64,000 nt of DNA from Exilibacterium tricleocarpae (GTDB lineage: Bacteria > Pseudomonadota > Gammaproteobacteria > Pseudomonadales > Cellvibrionaceae), in contig NZ_ML660087.1 of NCBI RefSeq assembly GCF_007004655.1, positions 196,987 to 260,986 of the forward strand. The letters are read 5' to 3'. The translations under genes and the position numbers were made by a program. Position 1 is the first letter of the stretch; every line of letters begins with the position of its first letter. The notes under the pieces are model-generated. The model was not told the DNA's origin and did no database searches. It saw nothing but the letters and a program-made list of their open reading frames with translations. Below are positions 43,061-52,251 of the stretch, in pieces.

Positions 43061-44281
43061 ATGATCTCTGCAGGCACGGTAAGAAATGTTTTTTTCCTGG
43101 GAGCACTGCTTTTGGTCGTGAGTTGTGCACACAACAACAAAGAGACTGACGACCTGAATCTACTTTTGGTGAAGCAAGACAACAGATCATGTAATAAGTC
43201 GGCAAAGGTATTTTGTTCTTTGGCAGACGCGATCAACAGCGCCAATCAACATCCGGACAGAAGTGTTATACGTCTGGAAGACAATAGTGTCCATACCATA
43301 AAGGATATCGATCATCAAAGTGAAGCGGGCGTTGGTTTACCGGCATTGACGACCACTATCGAAATTCAAGGGGCTGGTTCGATTCTTGAGAGAAGTGACG
43401 CTTCGAACACAAAATATTTCAGGTTGCTTAGAATAAGCCGGTCGGCCGATGTCGTTATCCGCCGCTTGACAATCAGAAACGGCAGAACTCCCACTGGCTT
43501 TGATGGTGCGGCCATATGGAATGTCGGTTCCTTACATCTGGTAGATTCGACCATAGAGAAAAATGTATCGGGTGACGATGGTGGAGGCATTCGCAATGAT
43601 GGAATCCTGAGAATTTCGCGCTCTATATTGCGTGAAAACCGGGCCTTTTGGAAATCGGGTGTTGGTGGTGCTATTCAAAATTCTGTGCAGTATGGCCCGG
43701 GTACTCTCATTGTTGAACAAAGTGCTATTTTAGCGAACGAGGCCCTGGGCCCTGGCGGCGGTATTTGGTCCAGAGGTGCCTCCACCATTACCAATACGAC
43801 CATAAGCGGGAACTTTTCCGGTCAACGCGGTGGCGCGATACAAAACTATGACACCATGCTGCTAAAAAATACCACGATTACCAATAACAGCGCAGATATC
43901 TATGCCGGTGGTATCCACACTTTTGTTCCCGTTGTCATGTCCAACTCAATTCTGTCCGGTAACTTTGCACAGTTCTCACCCGACTGCAGCGGAGTGATAA
44001 ATTCCAGTGGCTATAACCTCTTAGGCAAGACCTACAACTGCCAGTTTAACCGCCAGGAAGAAAATGATCGGGTCGGTATTTTGCCGGAGCTGCTGCCATT
44101 GCAACAAGTTGCCGGGAAACCCCCCTTTCACCCGCCAAAATCCAGCTCTCCGATAATAGATACAGGCAGTCCGTTTGATTTCAGCGAAAGTGCCTGTGAA
44201 CAAAGGGATCAATTGGATCGGCCGAGGCTGAAAAATCAAAAAAATAAACGGTGTGATATCGGTGCTTACGAACTGCTGTAG
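43061..44281 (+). CDS. Beta-helix lipoprotein (choice-of-anchor Q type)
   Basis: The 406-residue protein has a lipoprotein signal with LLLVVSC. CSLADAINSANQHPDRSVIRL opens a right-handed parallel beta-helix. Its repeated rungs read RRLTIRNGRT, SLHLVDSTIEKN, LRISRSILRENRA, TITNTTISGNFS and LLKNTTITNNSA. The C-terminal SSPIIDTGSPFDFSESACEQRDQLDRPR ... CDIGAYEL is the choice-of-anchor Q motif. Such proteins are surface or periplasmic; carbohydrate binding or adhesion is often assumed. The role here is unknown. Confidence 0.82.
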   Translation: MISAGTVRNVFFLGALLLVVSCAHNNKETDDLNLLLVKQDNRSCNKSAKVFCSLADAINSANQHPDRSVIRLEDNSVHTIKDIDHQSEAGVGLPALTTTIEIQGAGSILERSDASNTKYFRLLRISRSADVVIRRLTIRNGRTPTGFDGAAIWNVGSLHLVDSTIEKNVSGDDGGGIRNDGILRISRSILRENRAFWKSGVGGAIQNSVQYGPGTLIVEQSAILANEALGPGGGIWSRGASTITNTTISGNFSGQRGGAIQNYDTMLLKNTTITNNSADIYAGGIHTFVPVVMSNSILSGNFAQFSPDCSGVINSSGYNLLGKTYNCQFNRQEENDRVGILPELLPLQQVAGKPPFHPPKSSSPIIDTGSPFDFSESACEQRDQLDRPRLKNQKNKRCDIGAYELL

Positions 44282-44334
44282 CAAAAACGCAATAGTGATA
44301 AAACCTGTTAGGATGGCTCATGAGGGTGTAGTCA

Positions 44335-44886
44335 ATGAAAAAAATAGCCGCTGTTATAAATAGATTAGCGCTTCTTACCTTATTGCTCTCTACCGCTTCG
44401 AGTTTTGCAGATGTTGAAAACAGTGCTATTAAAAAGCTGAAAGCCCTAGGGGCTGCGATTGAATACAAGGAAGATCACTATGGCAATAGGGGCATTATGG
44501 TTTCCATTGGTTCATTTTGGAAAGGTGGTGACAACGGCCTGAGCCATCTGGCAGAAGTGCCCAGCCTGTTTAAGTTAAGACTCGGCGGCGATATCACAGA
44601 TGCAGGCATCGATCATATAACCGATATAGGATCGATCGTAGCGTTGGATTTACACTTGTTGAAGTTGACTGATGCCGGTATTGCCAAGTTAGGAAAAATG
44701 CATCAGCTAGAGCGGCTGAATCTGACTTATACACAAGTCACGGATCAGGGGTTGCAGAAATTGTCTACTCTGAAGAATCTTAAATGGCTTGGATTGGCCT
44801 ATACCCAAGTATCAAAACCGGCTGTTAACAGGCTGAAACGTCAGTTGCACAACACCAAAATTGAGGGAAGGTTTAAGCCCGGCTAA
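44335..44886 (+). CDS. Exported leucine-rich-repeat protein
   Basis: The 183-residue protein has a signal peptide (LALLTLLLSTASSFA). Four to five leucine-rich repeats follow: LFKLRLGGDITDAGIDHI, VALDLHLLKLTDAGIAKL, LERLNLTYTQVTDQGLQKL and LKWLGLAYTQVSKPAVNRL. The TDAG / TDQGL pattern is that of cysteine-containing or F-box-like bacterial LRRs. It is a likely protein-protein binding module in the periplasm. Confidence 0.8.
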   Translation: MKKIAAVINRLALLTLLLSTASSFADVENSAIKKLKALGAAIEYKEDHYGNRGIMVSIGSFWKGGDNGLSHLAEVPSLFKLRLGGDITDAGIDHITDIGSIVALDLHLLKLTDAGIAKLGKMHQLERLNLTYTQVTDQGLQKLSTLKNLKWLGLAYTQVSKPAVNRLKRQLHNTKIEGRFKPG

Positions 44887-44998
44887 CGCGATTTCGATAA
44901 ACTATGGAATAGGTTTTTAGGGAAACTATAAAACGAAGACCAACGTCGTCGCTATTTCATAGTTTTCATTTACAACTAAAGACAGTGAAGAGGTGTTT

Positions 44999-46036
44999 AT
45001 GTTTGGGAAAAAGCTTAGTGAAGTAAATTGTGGACCGGGGGTAACTCTCCTTAAGCTGCTTGCAATAGCCGCCAGCTTGACAGTATTGCCTCTCAACACA
45101 GTGGCAGAACCGGAATCAGGCCTGCTTACCTATAAATACAAGTACGGGGAAGGTGGTGTGACCCTGGGGCGCTTCAATTCCATACAGGGGATCGTTGCCT
45201 TGGACCGTAAGAGTAGCAACCGCACCCTTGTTGTCTTGGCTGATAAGGGACGGGATATGGTTCGCGTTTACACCCATGATATGCAGTTTGTGGATAAATG
45301 GGGGACCAGCGGGGACCAACACGGCGAGTTTAAGGAGCCTCATGGTCTGGCGGTCGACCGCAAAGGAAAGCTCTATATTGTGGATACCCAAAACCACCGG
45401 GTGCAAAAGACCGAAGTGGGCTCGTCAAATTTACGCGAACGTCCTGGCAAATTCCTGCACGCTTTCGGCTCAAAGGGCACGAAAGAGGGGCAGTTTATTA
45501 ACCCTACCGGAATTGCCATAGACGCAAAAGGTATGCTTTATGTCGTGGATACCGGCAATCACCGTGTACAGAAATTCAGCCCTGAGGGGAAACACCTGCT
45601 TTCCTGGGGTGGTTTCGGTACCAAGCCCGGTCAGATGCGTAAGCCGACCCACGTGGTGATAGACCGCAATGGGGATGTCCTGGTGGCAGATACAGCCAAT
45701 CATCGCATTCAAAGGTTTACTGCGAAAGGGCAGTTTATTGATGAATTCGGCAGTGTCGGAACGGGAGAGGGCCAGTTTGTGGAGCCAAAGGGAATGGCAA
45801 TTGACTCAGCTAATAGTTTATGGGTGGTTGATCGTCGCAATCACCGTTTGCAAAAATTTAGTGGAAAAGGAAAATTCCTGGGAGTCTATGGTGCGCGAGG
45901 AGAGAGTTCCGGGAAATTCCTGTTTCCCGAGGGTATCAGTATCGACTCGGTGGACAATCTCTACGTGGCTGATACCCGCAATAATAGAGTTCAAGTCTTT
46001 GCCGTTAACGGATTAAATAATGTCACCTCCCGTTAA
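44999..46036 (+). CDS. Exported NHL-repeat beta-propeller protein
   Basis: ATG 44999 follows AAGAGG and gives 345 residues. After a signal peptide (AASLTVLPLNTVA) come six NHL blades. They recur as FKEPHGLAVDRKGKLYIVDTQNHRVQK, with near copies at about 45490, 45630, 45770 and 45910. NHL propellers in bacteria bind proteins or ligands, or act as lyases; no catalytic motif is seen. The gene overlaps the RND exporter by 17 bases, so the two are coupled and probably act together at the membrane. They open the transcription unit that continues into the enediyne-type genes. Confidence 0.85.
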   Translation: MFGKKLSEVNCGPGVTLLKLLAIAASLTVLPLNTVAEPESGLLTYKYKYGEGGVTLGRFNSIQGIVALDRKSSNRTLVVLADKGRDMVRVYTHDMQFVDKWGTSGDQHGEFKEPHGLAVDRKGKLYIVDTQNHRVQKTEVGSSNLRERPGKFLHAFGSKGTKEGQFINPTGIAIDAKGMLYVVDTGNHRVQKFSPEGKHLLSWGGFGTKPGQMRKPTHVVIDRNGDVLVADTANHRIQRFTAKGQFIDEFGSVGTGEGQFVEPKGMAIDSANSLWVVDRRNHRLQKFSGKGKFLGVYGARGESSGKFLFPEGISIDSVDNLYVADTRNNRVQVFAVNGLNNVTSR

Positions 46037-48332
46037 AACGGTTTTTGGATTGCAGCCACAGGCAATTTCTAATGTGGCTGTAAGGCATCCCCGGCTAACT
46101 ATCGGGTGCTTTTTCATTGTTTTGTTGCTGTGCCTGCCTGGATTATTCTCTATTGAGCTGAAGTTGGGTGGTGACGCCCTGGTGACGGATGACAATCTGT
46201 CAAGGCTTGCCGATCGAGAGATTGGTGAGCAGTTTAACCTTGGCGAAGAAGTTGTAATATATCTGGAGCGGCGCAATGGAGAAAGCGTACTCAATAGGGA
46301 TACGCTTTCCCTGGTGGCGGAGCTGACCGAAGCCGTCAGCCGCATACCGGGCTTTGATATAAGACAAGTTTACAGTCTGGCCACTGAGGGGCGCGACAGG
46401 GTGGATTCCTTCAATTACGCCCCGTTTCTTGTGCCAATACCGGAAACAAAAAGAGAGCTACAGGCATTAAGGGCCGATATCGAGGCGGGCAGGATAGTGG
46501 CGGGAACGCTTATCGGCAGGGATTACTCCGGCGCTTCGGTCATAGTCAGCTTACAGCAAGATATGTCGAGGCCGCAGCTATTGGATCAGCTAAGCCGGAT
46601 AGCTGCGCAGCACCAGGACGATATGCACCAGCTTCACCTGGTAGGCGCACCCGTTGCGGAAAATAGACTGGGCGATCATATCTTGCGCGATTTGGCCTAT
46701 ATGATGCCTCTCGCCGTTTTGGCCGTAGCGGCGATACTGTGGCTTGTGTTTCAACACAGTGGCGTTGTGGCTCTGTGTTTCTCCGAGGTTTTAGCCTGTT
46801 TGGCCTTTACCTTTGGTTTGTACGGTTGGAGTGGCGAGTCCATATATCTGACGACATCGGTTTTGCCTATTATCCTAATGTCGATGGGCCTGATCGATGA
46901 AGTGCATCTCTTTTCCTGGTACCGCAGCGCTCAGGCAGAGGGTATCGCGACCAGCAAGTTGTTTAACGCCAGGAGCTTTAACCGGTTAGCCGTCGCCATC
47001 GCTATGACGTCTGTCACAACAGCACTTGGTTTCTTGGCCTTTGTGTCCGCCGATCTGGTCTCATTGAGAGCAATGGGTATTTGGGCTGCGGTTGGCATCT
47101 TCTTTTGTATGTTCTGGTCGCTGATGTTTATACCGGCTGTCCTAACTCTGAAGCCCATCAAGCTTGGGAAGCGAAGGTTTACGCTGGTAGAGCTTTTAAG
47201 TGCTTTCAGTCGAAAAATGGCCTCGGGATGCGGCATTCGAAAGTCGCAGTACACACTTATAGTATCAGCGACGGTCGCTCTGCTCTTTTTGGGGCTTGTT
47301 CAGCTTGAAGTGCAGGATGGCTGGGTGCGGGGCTTTGCTAAAACCAGCCCGTTCTATCAAAGCATGCAAAAAGTTAACAGCGCATTGCTGGGCACGCACA
47401 TCCTGCGGATAAGGGTCTCGTTTCCCGATAACGGCCAGGATATCCCACCTTTCCACCAAGCGGATATTATCGAAGCATTTGACAGATTTGAGGAAAGACT
47501 CAGACAACTGCCCAGTGTTGGCGGTGTGTTAGGGCCGGCTGTACATCTGAGGGTGGCTAAACACCTGGCCGACGGTCGACCCGATGGCCGGTATGAATTA
47601 CCGACCGACCCGATAAACATTCGCCAGATGTGGAGGAAGATTGACCTGGGGCGGGGAGAGCACCGGCGCCGGGAAGTGGTGAACGACACATTGACGACTG
47701 CAATGGTCAATATCTATTTGAAAGAGGCGAATTACCGTGATACCGGGTTGATTATTGAAACTGCGAAGGGATTTCACGAATCGGTACTAAAACCCATGCA
47801 AGGCAAGATGACTTTTGGTGGTGATGTGTACAAGAGCCAGAATATGATCAGCCGCTTGGTGTCTTCACAGATAACATCGGTAATGCTCGCTATTGGGGGC
47901 ATCTTTGTCTGCATGTGTTTTATAACATGCCACCCAATGCCGGCGGCGGTGCTGACTTTACCCTCTATTTTTGCCTGTGTGGCTTCCCTGGCTATTATGG
48001 GCTGGTTGTCTATTCCCTTAGGTATTGCAACGTCAATGTTTATTGCAGTGTGTCTCGGAGTGGGTGTCGATTTTTCGATTCACTATTTCTATCAGCGTGA
48101 CGCTTTGCTAAAGCAAACAGTTGTATTTGCGATCTTAGTCGATTGCCTCATTATGCTGCTGGGATTTGGCATCTTGCTTTTCTCGACTGTACCGGCAAAT
48201 ACACAGTTGGGTTTGGTTCTTATGTCGGCGGTCACGGTTGCGGCGGTAGTCACTGTATTTGTCATGCAGGCCTTGCAGACGGAGACACAACAGAAAAATA
48301 CAGACTTTCTTGAGATAACCGCAAGGCCCTAA
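46020..48332 (+). CDS. RND/MMPL-type exporter
   Basis: The 770-residue protein has an N-terminal helix (IGCFFIVLLLCLPGLFSI), a large periplasmic loop, five to six helices (MMPLAVLAVAAILWLVFQ, SVLPIILMSMGLIDEVHLFSWY), a second loop, and a second helix set (IFVCMCFITCHP, LGVGVDFSIHYFYQ). The GLIDEVHL and GVGVDFSIHY segments carry the charged residues of proton-driven RND transporters of the MMPL/HpnN/sterol-sensing type. It has no tripartite partners nearby. It lies 17 bases before the UnbL gene, which makes it a candidate exporter or self-protection factor for the enediyne-type product. Confidence 0.85.
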   Translation: MSPPVKTVFGLQPQAISNVAVRHPRLTIGCFFIVLLLCLPGLFSIELKLGGDALVTDDNLSRLADREIGEQFNLGEEVVIYLERRNGESVLNRDTLSLVAELTEAVSRIPGFDIRQVYSLATEGRDRVDSFNYAPFLVPIPETKRELQALRADIEAGRIVAGTLIGRDYSGASVIVSLQQDMSRPQLLDQLSRIAAQHQDDMHQLHLVGAPVAENRLGDHILRDLAYMMPLAVLAVAAILWLVFQHSGVVALCFSEVLACLAFTFGLYGWSGESIYLTTSVLPIILMSMGLIDEVHLFSWYRSAQAEGIATSKLFNARSFNRLAVAIAMTSVTTALGFLAFVSADLVSLRAMGIWAAVGIFFCMFWSLMFIPAVLTLKPIKLGKRRFTLVELLSAFSRKMASGCGIRKSQYTLIVSATVALLFLGLVQLEVQDGWVRGFAKTSPFYQSMQKVNSALLGTHILRIRVSFPDNGQDIPPFHQADIIEAFDRFEERLRQLPSVGGVLGPAVHLRVAKHLADGRPDGRYELPTDPINIRQMWRKIDLGRGEHRRREVVNDTLTTAMVNIYLKEANYRDTGLIIETAKGFHESVLKPMQGKMTFGGDVYKSQNMISRLVSSQITSVMLAIGGIFVCMCFITCHPMPAAVLTLPSIFACVASLAIMGWLSIPLGIATSMFIAVCLGVGVDFSIHYFYQRDALLKQTVVFAILVDCLIMLLGFGILLFSTVPANTQLGLVLMSAVTVAAVVTVFVMQALQTETQQKNTDFLEITARP

Positions 48333-48349
48333 GTTCAAGGAGCCCCATA

Positions 48350-49321
48350 ATGACGAAAAGAGTGGCTAGTTTTCAAAATCAAGAGGGCAGTGCACCTTTA
48401 ACGGATTTTTTTAAGTCCAAGCTGTATCTCTCCAAGAGGGAGGTGGATTTCGACTATCGGGGCTTTGACACCACCTGCCCAAAGCAAACGCAGCACTTGC
48501 AAAATATTGGTGAAAACTTTGTAGAAGGCTTTAATCTGGCTTTGGATAACGGAGATGTCGATAAGCTATCACTAGCTTTAGGAGTGGAGGATAGATTTCG
48601 TGGCTTCAGGTACGAAGGTGCGGCAATGTCTGTCTCGATCATTGATGCCACACTCCGGGCATTCAGCCAGAGAAAGCAATATCTGGAATTTCTTAAAATT
48701 AGTCAATCGTATAAGTATCTTTTTTATGTCGGAATAGGTTGGACATTTGCAAAGATACCCTGGTCGCGTTCACTGTTGTTTAAAGGTATGCATCCGTTGT
48801 TGCGTTGGTTGGCTTTGGATGGCTGGGGTTTTCACGATACTTTTTTTTACACAAAAAGGATTGTTACCGCTCGAAAAATAAGGTTTAGAGGCGCGAGCAG
48901 GAGTGTATATCTGCAAGGCGTTGGGCGCGCTATGTGGTTTGTCCATTGTGGTAGTCCCGAAAGAATCCATCAACAGATATTGACCTGGCCTGTTGAGGCG
49001 CAGGGTGAACTATGGAGCGGTATTGGCCTGGCTGCCGTCTATGCCGGCACTTATAACGATAGTCCCGATATTCCGGATAGACTGCTGTCCGCCTCCTCAC
49101 GCTATCGGAGAGACTTCGCTCAAGGCTGTGCATTTGCAGCTTGTGCCCGGGCTCTTGAAGGGAGATGTGATGACTATGTCAATGATGTCAGCTTGCTTGT
49201 TACGGGCCGGACGCAAAGTGATTTGGCGGATATATGTCGATCTTTCGAAGCCAAGTTTTCAGGAGAAGGAACCCCGGAGAGTTATCAAAAGTGGCGGCAT
49301 TCGGTTCGCTCTACAATATAG
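48350..49321 (+). CDS. DUF1702/UnbL-like enediyne-core protein (E4 type)
   Basis: ATG 48350 follows AAGGAG at seven bases; 323 residues. The sequence matches the DUF1702 pattern: FDTTCPKQTQHLQNIGENFVEGFNLAL, VEDRFRGFRYEGAAM, GVGRAMWFVHCGSPE and GLAAVYAGTYNDSPD. No enzyme motif is known. DUF1702 proteins (UnbL, SgcE4 type) are part of the conserved enediyne polyketide cassette, where they are required but of unknown action. The assignment is supported by the UnbV, UnbU, PKS and thioesterase genes that follow in the same direction with short gaps. Confidence 0.85.
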   Translation: MTKRVASFQNQEGSAPLTDFFKSKLYLSKREVDFDYRGFDTTCPKQTQHLQNIGENFVEGFNLALDNGDVDKLSLALGVEDRFRGFRYEGAAMSVSIIDATLRAFSQRKQYLEFLKISQSYKYLFYVGIGWTFAKIPWSRSLLFKGMHPLLRWLALDGWGFHDTFFYTKRIVTARKIRFRGASRSVYLQGVGRAMWFVHCGSPERIHQQILTWPVEAQGELWSGIGLAAVYAGTYNDSPDIPDRLLSASSRYRRDFAQGCAFAACARALEGRCDDYVNDVSLLVTGRTQSDLADICRSFEAKFSGEGTPESYQKWRHSVRSTI

Positions 49322-49339
49322 AAAAGGGAGGTGACTGGG

Positions 49340-51256
49340 ATGAACAGAAACGGTAGGCATAATGTGACTTTTAAAAAGGTCGTCTTCTACTGTTGGCCGG
49401 TTGCAGCGCTGTTATTGAGTTACTTTACTTTGCTGAACAACCACAGTTTGTCCGACGAGGAAGGGCGACAGCTTTCTAAAGGTTTTACTTTTAAATCGAC
49501 CGAGTTGGATAACGATATAGAGCCCAAAAGAACCATCAGAGCGGTTAATCAGGCAATCGAACATATTTCAGGGTGGATTTCGTCTGTGGGGTCGGCAACG
49601 GCACTCTATGATTTGAATGACGACGGATTGTCCAACGATCTGTGTCTCGTCGATCCACGCACCGATTCGATCGAAATCCGATCGTTACATGGGAAGTACG
49701 ATAGTTTCTATTTAGGCTATCCACAGAACTCGAAAAATTCAATCGCCCCTATGGGGTGTCTCCCAGGTGACTTTAATGAAGACGGAAATGGGGATGTTAT
49801 TGTCTATTTCTGGGGGCGGAGCCCGTTGATTTTTTTTCAAAGCCCCGGTGCTTCGACGATTTCCGCTGCGGATTTTTTTCCGGTTGATCTGGTCTCACCC
49901 ACGGAAGCTTGGTATACCAATGCCGCTACCCAGGCTGATTTTAACGGAGACGGTCATATTGACTTGATTTTCGGTAACTACTTTCCCGAAGACAGTGCGA
50001 TATTGGACGCCACCAGCTACGTCAGCGAAGTGATGCAACACTCTATGTCGAGGGCTGGAAATGCGGGTATGAATCGCATTTTTCTTTATGACAATAAGCA
50101 CTCTCGAGCACCATTTAGAGACGTGTCCTCGCTATTCCCTGATCAATGGCGAAACGGCTGGACCCTGGCGATCGGCGCTGCGGATTTGGATGGTGACCTG
50201 TTGCCCGAAATCTATATTGCCAACGACTTTGGCCCGGACAAATTACTGCACAATATTTCAGATGGAAAGCGAATGGCATTTCGGTTAGTGGAAGCCGAAT
50301 ATTCAGTGCTGGTGCCCCGGTCGCACCGTTTAGGACATGATTCCTTCAAAGGCATGGGAGTGGATTTCTCCGACTTGAATAACGACGGCATCCTGGACAT
50401 TTACGTCAGTAATATATCCCAGGTTTATGCACTTCGCGAGAGCCATTTTGCCTTTGTTTCTACCGGCGATGCCAGCGCTTTCAAACGGGGTATTGCACCC
50501 TATGTCAACCGCAGTGAGGATATGGGCGTCGGGCTGTCGGCCTGGTCCTGGGATGCGAAATTTGCTGACTTTAACAACGATGGCAAAGTGGAGATTGTCC
50601 AGGGAACCGGTTTTCTCAAAGGCGAAGTCGACCGCTGGCCGCAGCTACACGAGTTGGCCACGGGTAATGACGATTTGCTACGCCACGCACAGGTATGGCC
50701 CGAGTTTGGAAAAGGCGATGATCTGAGCGGACATGTGAAAAATGCATTTTATGCGCTGGCTGGCGACGGTCGCTACTACGATATTTCGACGACTATGGAT
50801 ATGGAGGTTGAACCGCTGGTTACCAGGGCAATTTCCATCGCCGATATTGACGGTGACGGTGATCTGGATTTCGTTGCCGGTAATCAATGGCAACCCTCTG
50901 TGCTCTATGAAAATCAGTTGGTGGATAATAACAAAAGTCTTCAGTTGTCGCTTAAGATTCCGGTTGCCTCGACACCGCAGATGGCAAGTTTTTTGGCAAA
51001 ATCCACCACGTCGCTCCCCAAATCGAGGCCGGCAATCGGCGCCACCGCCAAATTGGTCAATGAAAGTCGTATTGATTTCGTCGACGGAGGAAATGGACAC
51101 TCAGGCGTAAACAGTCCCGATATCCATTTTGGTCTGGGGCATGTCGCCGAATTCCGCAGGATTCCGGTTGAGATCAGGTGGATCGATTTGTCGGGCAAAA
51201 AACGCCGGCAGACCTTTGATTTGTTACCGGGAAGACACACAATCTATCTCATCTGA
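49340..51256 (+). CDS. FG-GAP/ASPIC protein, UnbV-like enediyne-core protein (E3 type)
   Basis: ATG 49340 lies seven bases after GGAGGTGA; the GTG at 49331 is part of that ribosome site. The 638-residue protein has an N-terminal signal/anchor helix (VFYCWPVAALLLSYFTLL). Several FG-GAP calcium-binding repeats follow: ADFNGDGHIDLIFGNY, ADLDGDLLPEIYIANDFG, DLNNDGILDIYVSN, ADFNNDGKVEIVQG and ADIDGDGDLDFVAGNQW. It ends in an ASPIC/UnbV domain (GGNGHSGVNSPDIHFGLGH). UnbV (SgcE3 type) accompanies enediyne PKS genes. The architecture implies a periplasmic beta-propeller. Confidence 0.87.
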   Translation: MNRNGRHNVTFKKVVFYCWPVAALLLSYFTLLNNHSLSDEEGRQLSKGFTFKSTELDNDIEPKRTIRAVNQAIEHISGWISSVGSATALYDLNDDGLSNDLCLVDPRTDSIEIRSLHGKYDSFYLGYPQNSKNSIAPMGCLPGDFNEDGNGDVIVYFWGRSPLIFFQSPGASTISAADFFPVDLVSPTEAWYTNAATQADFNGDGHIDLIFGNYFPEDSAILDATSYVSEVMQHSMSRAGNAGMNRIFLYDNKHSRAPFRDVSSLFPDQWRNGWTLAIGAADLDGDLLPEIYIANDFGPDKLLHNISDGKRMAFRLVEAEYSVLVPRSHRLGHDSFKGMGVDFSDLNNDGILDIYVSNISQVYALRESHFAFVSTGDASAFKRGIAPYVNRSEDMGVGLSAWSWDAKFADFNNDGKVEIVQGTGFLKGEVDRWPQLHELATGNDDLLRHAQVWPEFGKGDDLSGHVKNAFYALAGDGRYYDISTTMDMEVEPLVTRAISIADIDGDGDLDFVAGNQWQPSVLYENQLVDNNKSLQLSLKIPVASTPQMASFLAKSTTSLPKSRPAIGATAKLVNESRIDFVDGGNGHSGVNSPDIHFGLGHVAEFRRIPVEIRWIDLSGKKRRQTFDLLPGRHTIYLI

Positions 51257-51274
51257 TCCCAAGGAGTTACTCTG

Positions 51275-52240
51275 ATGAATAAACAAATGCAATGGGTAGC
51301 TGCTCGTCGTTTCGGTGGGTTACTGCGATTTTCTCTTGCCTTAACCGCCCTCAATATTCTCGGTCATAGTATCCTCGGGTTTGAGATGGCCCCTATCACA
51401 CCGTTTTTCACGGTGAGCGTAGCGATTTTGTTCCAATTATCCATCGACGTATTGGAGGGGTATGCCTTTAATAAGGAGCCGGCTTATCTGCGCTTAAAGG
51501 GGCGAGAGCTGATCGCTCACTTTTTACCTGCTTATATTACCAGCCTGGCTATCGGCATGCTGTTGTTTTCCAACGGGAGTTTAGGTGAACTGGCGTTTGC
51601 GGTGATTATAGCGATTGCATCGAAACAACTTATCAAAGCCCCGTTTAGCTTTATTGATAAGACCAACCCCGAGAAACCGGTCAAGAGGACTTCTTACCGA
51701 CATTTTCTGAACCCTTCCAATTTTGGTATATCGGTGACTTTGCTGGTTTGCCCGTGGGTGGGCATTGCGCCGCCGTATCAGTTTGCAGAGGGCCTGGTGG
51801 GCATCTGGGACTGGATTATACCCCTGGTGCTTTTATGCGCGGGAAGTTTTCTCAATTGGCGGTTTACCGACCGCCTTGTCCTGATCATCTCCTGGTTCTT
51901 CTTCTTTGTCGTTCAAGCCGCGGTCCGGGCCTGGTGGCACGATACGTCCCTGGTGGCGGGTTTGATTCCCATGACGGGAATAGCATTTATTCTATTCAGT
52001 TTCTACATGATTACAGACCCGCCAACTTCACCGGCTTCCAAACGCGGGCAGATACTGTTTGGTTTAAGCAATGCAGTTTTGTACGCGTTCTTTATGGAGA
52101 TTAACGTGGTCTTTGGCCTGTTCTATGCCTTAACCATCACGACTTTTGTCCGCGGCCTCTATTGCTGGTGGGCGTATGCATCTCAGAAATTTAGTTTTGC
52201 CGGTATCCGTTACGGATACCAGCTTAGTCGAGCTAAATAG
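51275..52240 (+). CDS. UnbU-like membrane protein of the enediyne core (E5 type)
   Basis: ATG 51275 follows AAGGAG. The 321-residue protein has about nine membrane helices. RHFLNPSNFGISVTLL and FYMITDPPTSPAS are the loops that relate it to the RnfD/NqrB family. Unlike RnfD it has no S/T-GAT flavinylation motif. UnbU (SgcE5 type) is a constant partner of the enediyne PKS; its function is unknown. It links UnbV and the PKS gene with gaps of 18 and 11 bases. Confidence 0.86.
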   Translation: MNKQMQWVAARRFGGLLRFSLALTALNILGHSILGFEMAPITPFFTVSVAILFQLSIDVLEGYAFNKEPAYLRLKGRELIAHFLPAYITSLAIGMLLFSNGSLGELAFAVIIAIASKQLIKAPFSFIDKTNPEKPVKRTSYRHFLNPSNFGISVTLLVCPWVGIAPPYQFAEGLVGIWDWIIPLVLLCAGSFLNWRFTDRLVLIISWFFFFVVQAAVRAWWHDTSLVAGLIPMTGIAFILFSFYMITDPPTSPASKRGQILFGLSNAVLYAFFMEINVVFGLFYALTITTFVRGLYCWWAYASQKFSFAGIRYGYQLSRAK

Positions 52241-52251
52241 AGGGGAGCTTC

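Noticed and set aside
51275-52240. A second RnfD subunit
   Set aside because: It lacks the S/T-GAT flavin site and lies in the UnbV-PKS operon, so UnbU is the better call.
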